64,000 nt of DNA. It comes from Ceratobasidium sp. AG-K (lineage: Eukaryota; Basidiomycota; Agaricomycetes; Cantharellales; Ceratobasidiaceae). The notes beneath the pieces are model-generated. The model ran no database searches and was not told the origin of the DNA. It was given only the letters and a program-made list of their open reading frames with translations. Made by a program: the position numbers and the translations under genes. This document shows, in pieces, positions 37,701 to 49,041 of this stretch. Position 1 is the first letter of the stretch. Each line of letters opens with the position of its first letter. The stretch spans positions 3,286,001 to 3,350,000 of the forward strand of contig JAWNGF010000001.1 of NCBI GenBank assembly GCA_037039685.1, in the 5' to 3' direction.

Positions 37701-40228
37701 GACGTCCGGTTGGAGCTGGCACTTGGTGGAAGATGGGTCGATGGGGATGGAGGATATGTATGCAGGGACGCTTCGGAGATGGCAGAGCCAGGGCCGAGAG
37801 TATTTGTCTCTGGGCTGGAAGGGTGATAGCGGCCGGGTAAGCCATCTGTGGAGTGCAATGTGGAATTCGATGCTTCGAGTCCACGGCCCTTGAGTGATTC
37901 ATCGCCTCCTGATGTAGTTGAAAAGGGGCGCAGGTTTAGCAACGATGAGATGCGGAATCCTCCAGAAGAGTCGGCTGCTTGATGTGAGTTGGGGGGAGCC
38001 GAGGTAGTCCTGTCGAGGTGAGACTGCTGAGGGCTACGATGCATCTGGGTTGTGTCCGTCCATTGAGCTTCAATGGCGGGGGCCGATGCTTGGTACTGTG
38101 CGATGACGTCTTTGATTTGAGCAAGGGCTGCGGGCAAATCGCGAAAGTAGGCGAAAAAATACGAGTCGAGAGTAAAGTTCTCTTCCTTGTCAATGACCTT
38201 GACCTCGATCGTTTCGCTGAAATCCATAGCCGATGATTTCTCAACCCCGTCAATTACTGAATACGGGATAGCAATCTTGACGCTTTCCCCCATGTTCTGG
38301 GCTTTGAAAATGACCTATAGAGTGGGTAAGATACTCGCCTGGTTACTGGGTTTAAAAGCTCGCTCACTTTGCGAATTGCTTTGACCCATTCGTCACGACT
38401 GGGCACTGAATCGGCTTGAAGAGTTATCGTTTTCTGATTTGTGCGCAGCCGAATGCCCTTTTCACGATGGGCATCACATGAAATGGCGTATCGGAGGTCC
38501 ACGTTTCCGTGGGGGAAATAAGGATCCTAGTTTGCAGCCATTTCAGTGAGGATGCCCAAGGGTGGGCCATTAGATTTACCGCTGAAGATTGATACCAGCT
38601 TAAAACGTCATTCTTGAGCACAAACCAATGCTTGTTCCAGCGCTTGGTCCGCTGAGCTTTCTTGGACATTGTTCCAGATTTAAGTACTTGGTCCTGTTAA
38701 AACATAGTGTCAGCGAAGCCTCAGTTACGAATCTCCCCGCTTACTTCGCGCGTAGGCATATGAGCGAAAAAGCATAGATGGGTGTTGGTGAGGTACATGT
38801 ATCCTTGTAGCACTAATATGAATCGGGTCAGCCAGTCATACCCGGCTAATAATGAGATAACCTACAGACAGAACGCAAGAGCCAGCATGGCATCTCTGTT
38901 TACCACGAGTTAAACCTCAGTCACTCCAATCAGGCAAACTCCACAGCTCACCTGCAACGACTTCGTTGATCTCGGGGATACCAAACACCTCTTTCAACTT
39001 GTCCGCAAGCTTAACCCGCCTCTTCATTCTCACTGTAGCCATACTTGCAGTTCGTACGGGTGGTGGCATTCGTTTCTTCCCCTCTGCTTTAACGAGTTTA
39101 TCTTCTGGAAGCTGCAGCTTCATACGAGGCGGCTCCTTAAACGGATTTGGCAGTCCTGTTCCTACTACTGGAGTAGTTCCTTCATCAAAGTCGTGTAGAC
39201 CGTCGTCTTCGTCAGCGGACAGAGGATTTGAGAAGTAGTCCTCGGCCGCCTCGAGAGGAGGATTAGCGGGGAGGTCCAAGCCCCGACCAAACCCTGGAGT
39301 GCCTAGTCGGGAACGAGCAACAGGCCGGTGAATTGTATGAATTGAGGAGGCCAACACAAAGTCTAAGTACGTAATCATTAGCACGTCGGTCGCGGCGCAG
39401 CATTCTAATTACTTGCCCGCTTTAGATTGTTCTTCGTCCTCGTCGCTCGAATCGGCAGATACAGGCTCACGACGAGCCTTCCCACGGTCGCGCTTAGTGG
39501 CGGACTCTGGAATGTCTTCGTCCCGTTCGTCCTCCCAAGGCATGGCTTGTAAAGCTCGGATCAGTGCTTGAGTGCCCATTCGCATCTAGCAAATCCAATG
39601 CCGTTGGAACATTGACCCGAGATAAAGCTGAACATGAACGTACCGAGCCTATTCCAAATTCATCCTGCTTTCCAACTCCTGTAATAGACAACGAGGGTCT
39701 CGAGTCCGATGTTGGAACTTTGTTCCGTCGAACATCAGCGGTTGTGGCCGCCATTCGGGAAACACGAGGTGACGTCTTGGGGCTAGGATTCAAGGTTGAC
39801 CTAGCCAACTTCTGAGGGGAGCCTGTACAACCATTAGCCAAACCACAGAAGCCCTGGAGCAACGTACTAGAAGTTGCATCACCAGCACCGTCTCCAGCTG
39901 CATGTCCCGCTAGGATTCCGGTGACTTCTTCCGCGGCTCTGTCCTTGCCCTTGTGACGACTGAGGCTGAATATCCGACGGTGGCTCCGTCCAGCATCCGC
40001 GTCTCCTTGCCTCTTGGACCGGCTGAGGGACGTGTTGCGTCCTAGTTTCTCCACTGTGCGCTTGATAATGCCCTTGTCGTCGCTCGACTCATCGGCTGAA
40101 TCGTGAGAGTCGCTCATTGCGGATGAAGCGTGTGTTTGGGTGAGACCAAGTTCACTGGGAGATGTATCAATGGTCGTGCCATGAATCGGATTCTGGATGG
40201 AGTTTGGAGGTGAAACGGTGGACTCCAT
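34785..40228 (-). CDS. ATG26: Sterol 3-beta-glucosyltransferase, ATG26 type (PH/GRAM + GT1)
   Basis: Transfers glucose from UDP-glucose to membrane sterols; the methylotrophic-yeast homologue is needed for pexophagy. The N-terminus ([10 protein letters not shown]..., about 39.4-40.2 kb) is long, Ser/Arg-rich and probably disordered. A first GRAM-like/PH part lies near 38.3-39.4 kb ([21 protein letters not shown]; then [21 protein letters not shown] and [15 protein letters not shown], a PH fold). A Ser/Thr-rich linker (37.4-38.1 kb) and a second GRAM ([11 protein letters not shown]...) follow. The catalytic part begins [24 protein letters not shown] (about 36.8 kb) and continues with [14 protein letters not shown] and the UDP-sugar signature [30 protein letters not shown], split by an intron. 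The C-terminal tail is acidic and Ser/Gly-rich, ending EMPNGKQ. Intron-rich; length about 1,400 residues. Domain order fits the fungal family fully. Confidence 0.92.
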
Positions 40229-40571
40229 CCCTCTATGTAGTGGCTAGTAGTATCGATTCTAAATAAGGCGATATGTGGCTGTCGCACCGGATAGCTGGTG
40301 GTGGAAGTGGACAAGTAGTTTAATTAGAAGTAGTAAAATATTAGACTAGATCGGAGTCAAACGCCAAATCGAGTGCATGCGAAAAGCAATGCGTCAGAGA
40401 TTGACGATGTCGTTCCTTGACATCAGGCGCTCGGCGGGAGGATTTGCTGAGTCAGCATTTTAGCTCAGCAACTGCACCACACATTTAGGATGTGGTATCA
40501 TCACTCGGCCTCGCGTTTTCTCAAGTATAAGTCAGCTGCATCCATTTCCAGCTGGCAAAAGAGCGTCGAAT
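40229..40571. promoter_or_regulatory. Divergent promoter with a perfect 13-base bZIP/MARE palindrome
   Basis: TGCTGAGTCAGCA at 40445-40457 is a perfect palindrome around the TGAGTCA AP-1/Gcn4/Yap core; a half-matching GCTCAGCA follows about ten bases later. It lies between the sterol glucosyltransferase and the nucleotidase starts, about 115 bases before the latter. Binding by a bZIP factor is inferred from the motif alone. Confidence 0.45.
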
Positions 40572-41732
40572 ATGTCTCCGCCACTTCCTCTAATTGCTGT
40601 AGACATGGTGAGCATGGTTCAGTCAATAAATGCATCGGTCAAAACCAGTGTTAATTATCTCCACTTTTCAGGATGACGTATTGTGTCGCACTAACGAGAC
40701 GGTCGCTACTTGTACGTACCCGCAACTCGCTACAGTGATGTGTCTCTTATGCACTCGAGTTATAGGGCACAATACACATTATGGCACCGATATGACCATC
40801 GCCGACTTTCATTACTAGTAAGCGCAACTTGGGTTTCCGCAATCAACAAGACTAACCAGCAGAAAGTCATTACTGGAAGGTGGGCCAGTTATCCGCACAG
40901 TATTACATCGAACTGGACTACATTTCTGCTTAGAATCCAGGCTGGGGTACACCACTCGAGACGCTCAGCAAAGTGAGGCAATTCTCCGATTCGGACGCGT
41001 TTCTGCAAACTCCCCCTGTGGAAGGTTCCCTAGAAGGTACCAGATCTCTGAAAGCTCTAGGATATCGTCTCGAAATTGTCACTGCACGCGCCATGCGACA
41101 TCAACCCATGACGGAGCAATGGTTAGCACAATGGCTACCAGGTTAGTTCGGTTACATGTGATATATTTGGCAACCCACTCCGCTTGGCAACATACGCAAA
41201 TAGGCATCATCGATCAGGTTCACTACACAGGAGAGTTTGAGCACAACCCAAATGCAGGGGTTCCTCCGCCTCCTGTAGTCGACCAACCACCCGATCCCAA
41301 AAAGGTCACCAAGGCTGATGTACTAAAGACGATCGGCGCCCGGGCTCTTATCGATGATAGCTTGCCAAACGCGCTGCTCTGTGCCCCGGTCGCCCCGGTC
41401 CTGCTCTTCGGGGATTATCAATGGAACAAACGACCTAGTACGGACATGAGTGCACAGGACAAAATGAGTGAGCGTTATTAAGGGGCTCGTTCATGCGGAT
41501 CTTAACGTCGTCATATCAAGGCTACGAAGAACGCAAGAGATGGGAGCAAATCGAGGCCAGGTATCGTGCCGAGAAGAACGGGGTTGAGGTCAAGGAGAGC
41601 GACTGGAACAAGTGGTGGGAGCGAGAGAATTTACATGACCTTCCGCCCAATATCACGCGAGTCAATTCGTGGTCTCAAGCTATCGAGTGGTTCAAGAGCA
41701 GCGAAGGAAAAAAGGCAATCCATCGCGAATAG
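40572..41732 (+). CDS. HAD-superfamily 5'(3')-deoxyribonucleotidase-like phosphatase
   Basis: Likely dephosphorylates nucleotides or another small phosphoester in the cytosol. The first exon ends in MSPPLPLIAVDM; an intron then gives DDVLCRTNE, together the HAD motif I DxDx(V/T). Later landmarks are GYRLEIVTARAM (motif II-like), KVTKADVLKTIGARALIDDSLPNALL (motifs III/IV, Lys and the Asp pair) and VLLFGDYQWNKR, a pattern seen in 5'-nucleotidases of the NT5C/DUF type. The C-terminal 80 residues are Trp/Lys/Glu-rich (WEQIEARYRAEKNG, NSWSQAIEWFKS). At least five introns; the exon between about 40762 and 40935 is short and its boundaries are the least certain. Divergent from the sterol glucosyltransferase gene. 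Confidence 0.7.
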
Positions 41733-42011
41733 GCGAATAGACATTCCCGGGTACGGCTGTAGTATTAGGCCGTCTCAAGAGTACACCGTGCGTTATCGCC
41801 GGAGTCGGAAGCTAGCAACGGGACCAAAGGGCACAGCCAACTACTAGTTTTCGGACATCGCATAGTGTATTTGACCTGTATAGAAGACTTGCGTAGTTTA
41901 GACTCGAAGTCAGCATCGTTTCCTGCAATCTAGTTTGCTCTGTTAGCTCGGCGCTTCATGCTATTACATGTGATTTTGCCTGTCACGCAAGCGCCAGATT
42001 CGTCTCTCACA

Positions 42012-43069
42012 ATGTCAACGACAACGTGGGAGTCTCACCTTCCATTTATTTCTGGGGCTGCTCTTCTGCTTGGTTTGACTGTCCTCATCGGTACCAGACT
42101 CGGGCCGACAAGCAAACGCAATCGCCTCATTAGTCCTTCTGCTGAGCGCGTACTTATAATTGGTGCTTCATCTGGTGTCGGCCGTACGACAGCTGTCGCC
42201 TATGCGAAACGAGGAGCCCGCGTTGCTATTGTTGCTCGGCGACTAGCCTTACTGGAAGAGGTCAAAGAGGAATGTGTACAGGCATGTCAAGAAGTGGGGT
42301 TCGCAGCTCGAAAGGATGCGGTAGTGACTGTGGCCGCCGATTTTTCCAACGAGGAAGATATGGAAAGAGTGCGTGACGCTGTACAAAAAGGTAAGGGTCA
42401 AAATATATGCTTCTTCCAACTAACGACTTTTGGGTAGCATGGGACGGGGTCGACACTGTTGTGGTAGCAGCCGGCGTATCAGCACTACAGCCAATAATGA
42501 ACATAGTCAAACAAGGGGGAGTCGAGCGGGCCAAAAACGCTGCACAGAAAGCTGTGGACGCAAACTACATTGGGCCGCTGGTGTCGGCAACTACAATGGT
42601 ATATATGCATGCTTTTCCGCTTCCGATCTTGCGCTTACAAGTCGACTAGATCCCTCTTCTTGAGAACACCTCAAGGAAGCCTGCTATAGCACTCATCTCA
42701 TCACTTGCAGCTGTTGTTCCGGCCCCGACTCGAGCTATTTACTGTTCTACGAAGGGCGCGAGCTTGTTACTATTCCAATCGCTCGCCATAGAACATCCCC
42801 GTATTGCCTTTACCAACGTTATTCCGTCAACCATTGAAGGTGATTTCAGGGCATCTGCGGTGGATGGAGGAGACGTGCGGGAAGTTTTGAAAGGTGCACT
42901 AAGAAAGGATGTTGTTGCACAGGCAATTATTCGGGGAGTGGATACAGAGCAACGAAGTGTATGGCTGCCTGGCACGATGCGCGCGGCTCCCTTTTTATAC
43001 TGGGTTTTCCCTGGGTTTGTGGAGCGAATGGCTAGGAGGAAGTATAATTTCGTGCCCACACAGTTGTAG
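42012..43069 (+). CDS. Membrane-anchored short-chain dehydrogenase/reductase
   Basis: NAD(P)-dependent oxidoreductase, probably on the ER membrane. The N-terminal hydrophobic segment FISGAALLLGLTVLIGTRLG is followed by the Rossmann motif VLIIGASSGVGRTTAVAYAKRG, then VVVAAGVSALQPI at the NNAG position, ISSLAAVVPAPTRAIYCSTKGASL with the catalytic Ser and YxxxK, and a C-terminus ending RRKYNFVPTQL. Three exons; the second junction joins ATTM to IPLLENTS. About 315 residues. The anchor plus SDR core resembles 11-beta-HSD/DHRS7 or ketodihydrosphingosine-reductase-type enzymes, and the substrate cannot be read from the sequence. An active-looking SDR unrelated in detail to the relic at 8.7-9.8 kb. 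The 279 bases before it show nothing. Confidence 0.85.
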
Positions 43070-43202
43070 CTTTGGATTCATGGATCAGATTTGTGATCAA
43101 TGGAGTATGGATGAATGAAACGGGAGTGTCGGGCACAAATACACACTGTATTGGTGAATTACTCCAAATGGCGGACGAATAGGAAAGGTAAGAAAAAAGT
43201 AG

Positions 43203-43269
43203 AAAAAATAAATATTGCGGTCCGCGGACCGTCCACTCTGAACTAGCGTGTCATCCTTGTGCAGGGGCC

Positions 43270-43300
<31 letters not shown>

Positions 43301-43324
43301 TGTATATGTCACTCCGAAGAGGAC
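43203..43324 (-). ncRNA. U6: U6 spliceosomal snRNA
   Basis: On the minus strand the RNA starts GTCCTCTTCGGAGTGAC (5' stem-loop with a TTCG loop). It then carries AAAATTGGAACGATACAGAGAAGATTAGC, with the invariant ACAGAGA box that pairs with the 5' splice site, and CATGGCCCCTGCACAAGGATGACACGC with the AGC triad and internal stem-loop. The 3' part (TAGTTCAGAGTGGACGGTCCGCGGACCGC...) is not like the usual U6 tail and holds a 14-base palindrome at 43218-43231. A run of six T at 43203-43208 ends transcription by pol III. The exact 3' end is uncertain. No intron interrupts the core. It is divergent from the mL43 gene across 132 bases. Confidence 0.95.
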
Positions 43325-43456
43325 AAACTCAAAGGCTTCGAGTTGACATGACCTAATGGCTCAGAAGATTGATTCCGGTTCAGTGGTTCTCACCGCAGGC
43401 GCTAGGCTAATTAAGCGCCGGGGTTTCCAAATTGCACATCAGACCACCACACCAAT

Positions 43457-43949
43457 ATGCCGCCATATGCGCCCATACTCAGAGCGTCATTACGAACAAA
43501 GTCCTCGAACGGCCATCAAACGTTTGTCCCTCAAATCAAGAAACTTGTATTCGAATACTGCGATACTTGGTCCTCCTCAGCTCGGCTCCGTGGTTACTTG
43601 TTGAGGCATACCGAGCGATTGGCCAGGGAGAACCCTCATCTCGAGGTGGTTGTGAGGCAGAGGCCTTTCAAGGCCCCAATTGTGAGAGGAATATACCGTA
43701 GGGGTTTCTACTTCACCTCGGCTTGATTCACACTCATATTTGCCACCTGGGTTCCAAGTCAATGAACGAGACAAGGTTATCCCATTGAACAAACTTGAAC
43801 CCTCAAGCATTGAACAAAAGGTCCAACTGCTACTCGACTCTTCAGGTGCCAAGATCCGGCCGTTCAAGCGTGCCGTGGAGAGTACGACTGAAGGCGCGCG
43901 TGGAATGTGGTCTGGGTTCCACGAGAGGAAGGAACAGTTCAAGATATGA
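43457..43949 (+). CDS. MRPL51: Mitochondrial large-subunit ribosomal protein mL43 (MRPL51/S25/CI-B8 domain)
   Basis: Component of the mitochondrial large ribosomal subunit with a thioredoxin-like fold shared with complex I subunit B8. Exon 1 (43457-43697) encodes VPQIKKLVFEYCDTWSSSARLRGYL, RLARENPHLEVVVRQRP and FKAPIVRGIY. A 61-base intron (43698-43758) joins to LNERDKVIPLNKLEPSSIEQKVQLLLDSSG and a short basic tail ending ERKEQFKI. About 143 residues, the usual fungal size. The N-terminal MPPYAPILRASLRTK is Arg/Lys-bearing with no acids and may help mitochondrial import. Confidence 0.9.
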
Positions 43950-44310
43950 AGGTGTCATTGGCATGGTAGTATTGGAGGTTGCGTGCGCTGTTTTGCTCCC
44001 CGTTCATCCACTCCTTCTTCCGCCCGCCCATCCCCCTTGATAAAATTTGACAAATTTCAACGCGTATCACTTGCTGCGGCCTATCTTCAACTACGGCACT
44101 CGCATTTGTTTGACTCGATGGACTATGAAACGACCTGTCGGCCTTGGATTGCGATTGCACAAGCCCCGTGTTCCCGCCGCGTACTCGGACGGTCGGAATG
44201 TCTGTCTTGCGACCAACTGATCGTTCAAAGTCATTTTTGCTCGTCAACAACTAATATACAACATCGACTACAGATCATAAACCCATAACAAAACTTATAG
44301 CAAGTGCAGC
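43950..44310. other. Convergent intergenic region
   Basis: 3' flanks of mL43 and the carboxylate transporter; nothing else recognised. Confidence 0.4.
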
Positions 44311-46142
44311 TCAAGCCTTGGCATTCTCCTGATGCACCGGCTGCTCCGCCTTTTCATCATGGACCGAGCTCGCAGTCTCAATATCTGGCTTGGGGGCATG
44401 AGTGTCAACGGCACCATGGCCTGCGACAGCGTTTTCAAAGTGAGAGCCCTTGGCCTCCTTGCCAACAGCAGTCCAGAGTGCGAGGAGGACAGCAATGATG
44501 GCAGTGGCAATACCCATCGTCGGGCCAAAAGCTATAAAATATTGACTTAGTAGGTGTGCAGGCGTATGCGGGTTAGGAGTTACTCACCCTCGACGCGTCT
44601 GCCCTTGTGGGTGATAAAGTTCTTCTCGGATATACCAGTGACCATTTCAGCAGCCGGGCTACTGATCATGTTTCCAATCTGGTACGCAATGCCGGGGAAG
44701 CTTGCGCGGAATGCCGGGGGCGAGAGCTCGTTCAAGTGAACGGGAATGACACCCCACGCGCCTTGGACCATGAATTGAAGGAAGAACGAGCCGGCGGCGA
44801 GTCCAGCCTGTGAGTTGGGAAGAACCCATGCGGGGATGAGGGCAGCTGCCAGCAAAGCGGCGACGACGATCGAGCGACGACGACCAAACGACTGAGAGAC
44901 ATAGCCGATCACTGCACCGCCAACGGTTGCGCCGGTTTTAGCAATGATGGTGCCGCGAGAGGCGTCTTGCTGCGAAAAACCTTTGCCAGACTGGAAGCGG
45001 GGTTAGGCGGAGCGGATTCCGGCGGAAATAGCGGACTTGCCTGAAGGAAAGTCGGGTAGGCATCCTGGGTCGTGTGCGAGAAAAAGTTGAAAAGAGCCAT
45101 GAGCTATACATGTAGGTGAGCACAAGGTTCTTCGTTGGCTGAAATTCGACTCACGATGCAAGCATAGATGATTCGGCGCCACTGGGTCTTTACGACAACA
45201 CCAGCTTCCTTCATGAACTGCTTGGTGTGGCCTCCCTTTTGGCCCTCTTCCTTGGCACGACGGAATTGCTCGCTCTCGGGGAAACACATGCGTACAAACC
45301 CAACAAAGAAACTCGCACCCGCACCAATGTAAAACAGGTCCTTGAAACCATCAGCGCCGCCGCGAGGAGCAATGCTTAGGTTGAAGACGGCAGCAAGGAG
45401 GTAGCCGAGCGAATAACCTTGCTGGAGAATACCAGACATTAGACCACGAGCCTCTAAGGGGACCGACTCGAGGGCCATGGCGATGGCGCAACCCCAAACG
45501 CCACCCATGCCAATGCCAAAGAGCGAACGGATTCCAAGGAAAGCATGGTAGTTAGGCGCATAAGCTGTGCCGAGTTGAAGCGCGCCAATGACGAACCTGC
45601 AGGAGGTGAGTAAGGGAGCGGGCGTGTATTTGGTGACTTACATGTTAATGACCATGGGCCACTTGCGGCCATAATAGTCACCAGCAACACCGAAGATAGC
45701 AGCGCCAAGCGAACGAAACAGGAGTGTCAGAGTAATCGAGGTGGAAATATCCGTCTTGGAAACCCCATAGAACTTGGACAAGTTCGTAATCGACAATGAG
45801 ACCGAGTGGACTGAAACACGATGAGTACCCAGCACCAAACTTGAATGTATGCACTCACAGTCATAACCGTCAACCGTCCAGGCGGCAAGGCCGACGGTAA
45901 AGAATAACCAATTCTTCCATGTCAGCATGCGGACGAGCGTGATCGGGTTGATAAGGGGCTCGGGCTTGATGACTTTCTCGACGTAATTGCCATGCTCATC
46001 GAGGATTGTGACGCGCTCATGGCGGAAGAGGTCCTGGGAGACGTCAGTCGATGACTGCGGCATGGGCGGGAGAACTCACCTTGACAGCTTCTGCTGCTTG
46101 CTTGAACATGCCAGGCCGCTCGGTAGGTGGTGCTTGAGACAT
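44311..46142 (-). CDS. JEN1: JEN1-like monocarboxylate/proton symporter (MFS)
   Basis: Plasma-membrane uptake of lactate, pyruvate or related short acids. The start is at 46140-46142 (MSQAPPTERPGMFKQAAEAVK). The TATA-like box at about 46222-46229 lies only about 12 bases before the in-frame upstream ATG at 46211, so that one is unlikely to be transcribed. The MFS core has WLFFTVGLAAWTVDGYDFHSVSLSI, GVAGDYYGRKWPMV (loop 2-3 motif), GIGMGGVWGCAIAMALESVP, then FFSHTTQDAYPTFLQ, which matches the JEN signature NXX(S/T)HXXQDXXXT, and GYVSQSFGRRRS. The C-terminal tail is hydrophilic (VHDEKAEQPVHQENAKA). About eight introns; about 495-510 residues. Confidence 0.9.
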
Positions 46143-46221
46143 CGCGGTTGACAGAGATGCAGGTGGGAGTGGGGAGGATGGCACAGAACCACGCTGGAGA
46201 TCTAGAGGCATGCGGGGGCTG

Positions 46222-46229
46222 CTTATATT
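46222..46229 (-). promoter_or_regulatory. TATA-like box of the JEN1-like gene
   Basis: AATATAAG on the minus strand, 80 bases before the chosen ATG. It decides between two in-frame start codons. Confidence 0.5.
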
Positions 46230-49041
46230 CGCGGGACCCCACGGAGGGAAACACAATCCTGTTGGGCGCTAAGAAGCGAGCCAACCCCCGAATGCAGGAT
46301 CACAGCTAGAAGTGAACTCGGTTGAGAACTGTGCCTCCTGCGAAGGTTCTGTTGCGTGCGGAATTTGTCTGCGGTCCCCCGGGATTACAACAGACCCGCC
46401 CTACATTCCCCGTTTCCGAGGAGACTCGAGGACGGAATGGCCCGATGAGAAGGGGATGGCGTGTACATACGACAGATAGCTGCATACAGCCATCAAGTGA
46501 CCGGCTATGATTGGACAACGGTCAAAAGAAGCAACGTGTTCTTTTTAAAGAAGCTCTTGGCATCATCGCTCCAACTGCCAAGCGCCCCATTTTGGTCTCG
46601 CCTCCCAAAAACAATTTCACTTGTCGCTCTCGGATATCGGTCCGTTGCTCGGTATGATCGAGTTACCTAGTCACTATCGGACGACTTTTACCCTACCCCC
46701 CATCTTGCGCAGCCAATAGCCTCTAACATGCTTACCAGGACATACACCTGAGCGCAAATTGCGGGCCAATCTTCCTCCCGCCGGTGAGTCTTACATTGGT
46801 GTGATCCCCCAATTATGCGAATGAAAATATCCGATGGAGCCTATCGTCGAAAACCGGGCGGATTAGGCGGATTCTGCGACAACGTTTTCCTCCAATCTTC
46901 CAACCCGCTTCCACGCAACACGTAATAGAGCGCACTCACCCCGTATTGTTATTTAACGTGGTACCCTACGTGTGCTCCTTGGCGCTCGCCTCTCGTTGCA
47001 TCTCGGGTCGGTCCAAGACTGAGTGTTTTCGTCAATTCCGGTCGGCGAATACTTTCATGTACATTTTTATTCGAGCTCTTGGTCCGTGGGGTTTCTTAGG
47101 CCTGGCTTCCGTCGAGGTATATTCAGCAAACGTTCTGGAACGTAATGAGCCAAGCTGCTGGCTTAAGTTTTGGCTCTGGGAGAACAGGCATACTACTTGA
47201 AGGGGTCCCCCTCGCACTCGTTCGTTGGCCAAACAATCGTGTTGTTTCAGTTCTGAGGTGGGATGAACCTACCAGGTTCGGGCGGGTTTATGCGTCGTTT
47301 ATTCCTGCTGGATAGCGCGGTGCCCCACACTCGACCTCCGACACCACGGGCAGCCTTATCCGCCAAGGGGAATAGGCCAAGACCACAATAATCTTGAGCT
47401 GTCGGTTAAACCCTTTGCGCAAACCTTGTTGGCCCATGAGTAAGTTCGGAATCCTATCACAGCGACCCCTCCCGAACCGTCCCGGCCTTTGCTCTGGCTA
47501 TACTGCATCACCCGAGGGTAATTTCGGGTGACAGATTCGAAATTTTCATTAGTAGTTGAAGGCGTCTCTGGTGAACCACTAACTTTTTGACCCCTTTGCA
47601 CTTTGGCACTGATGGTAGGTGGTTGAGAGTGCATACTAATGCTCATCCATGAAAGAAGATTGCTCAACTAGATTGACATATCATTATGTCTCTGGTTGAC
47701 GGGGCGTATCGAAGAGGTAGGTTGTGCGCTTTTTTGGAGCTTGTCACAGAACAATTCCAACATTGTCTAGCCAAGCAATAAGGAGACGTCAGGCCTGTAT
47801 TGGGTGGGCCAGGCGATCCTTTCCCTTAGTTCGCAGTTTTAGGCTGCCACTGTGTTCTATCAATCGAGCGACTCATGTTCTTCCCCAATCTTTGCTCGAC
47901 GACGATGCCTGTCTGGTACCCCTGCTCTTGTGCCCCAGTAGGTAGCTGATGTAAAGTTCCCAAGTATCCTGGGCCAGAATTTCCCCAGTGCTCTCAGTGC
48001 TTCACATCCTCTCTTGTGCTCCAACCCCGATAACGAGGACAACGACTGGGTGCCCCCAAGTCAAACGTGGGATGCAACTCATTTTGTAGGCATCGTGTAT
48101 GCGATCCCATCGAGGGGTACACGAGTACTCAGCCCTTCAGGTTGCTATTTTGGCCTTCGATTCGTTTAGCTTTCTTTAACGCGTCCGTTAGTTGTTGATA
48201 TTCCCAACCCTTAGCATTTCTAAGTCAATCCACCCCCCCTCCTTTTGTAGGTGCGCTTATATCTAGCACTCCCGCCGAGTTTCTTCCCTGTCACTTCCCG
48301 GTAACAGTAGCACAGATAACTCGTTCTAGTGTCCTAGTCTAGTGCGAGGACCCGACCCCGTTGCCACCCTTTGCACTCCCGCAGCGTATGCAACCCTTGC
48401 TTTCGAACTCGTATGTATTTTAGTAAGGGCCTAGCTCATAAAAAATATCGCAATTTTGCCACAGCTCGTGCATCGCTCACGCCGGCGAAAATACGTGTTA
48501 TTCGTAACTCTGTTGGAAACTTCAGGAACGAAATCGTTATCCCCGTTCTGATCCCGCTTAAGCGATAGGAAGCACTGAGACTTTGTCCCTCACAGATTCC
48601 CAGGTCCCTTTCCAGCTGGCCTGGGCGCGACATCCACGTTCCCGCCTCTAGCCTACGAATCTCACTATTCCAAGCCTTTACCCATGTTCTTTCAAGTTAG
48701 AGGACCCATCTGTCCCTGGGCTCACCCACAAAATTTGTCTGTCATTTTGAAACTGTGTGCGTATTGGTTCGGCGCGGGGAAGATTTTAGCTTTCTCGTTA
48801 TCCGCCGGCAAGTCCAAGAAGTGGCACAGATTCCTCGTCAATTTGAAGGGCCTGATTGGAATCGCACTGGCGCTTATGTTCTAAATTATGTCATCCACAG
48901 CCGGTATCTCCGGGATCGAAACCTAGCCGGGGTCCCCACACCTTCCCCAAGCCTCGACGACGCACACACGTTATTCTCGCTTTGGCTTGCATAAATTACT
49001 CAAACTCGATTCAAACTTGAGCAGGCGAACGAACTTACAAT
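46230..49041. other. About 2.8 kb without a supportable gene
   Basis: All six frames hold only short, unrelated open stretches (longest about 100 codons, no family match). Small homopolymer C runs and many stops are present. No terminal repeats, transposase or reverse-transcriptase motifs were seen. It may hold promoters, an untranslated RNA or eroded DNA. Confidence 0.45.

Noticed and set aside
46140..46256. Longer N-terminus for the JEN1-like transporter starting at 46211
   Set aside because: The upstream ATG is only about 12 bases after the TATA-like box, so it would lie outside the transcript; the added residues are not typical of the family.
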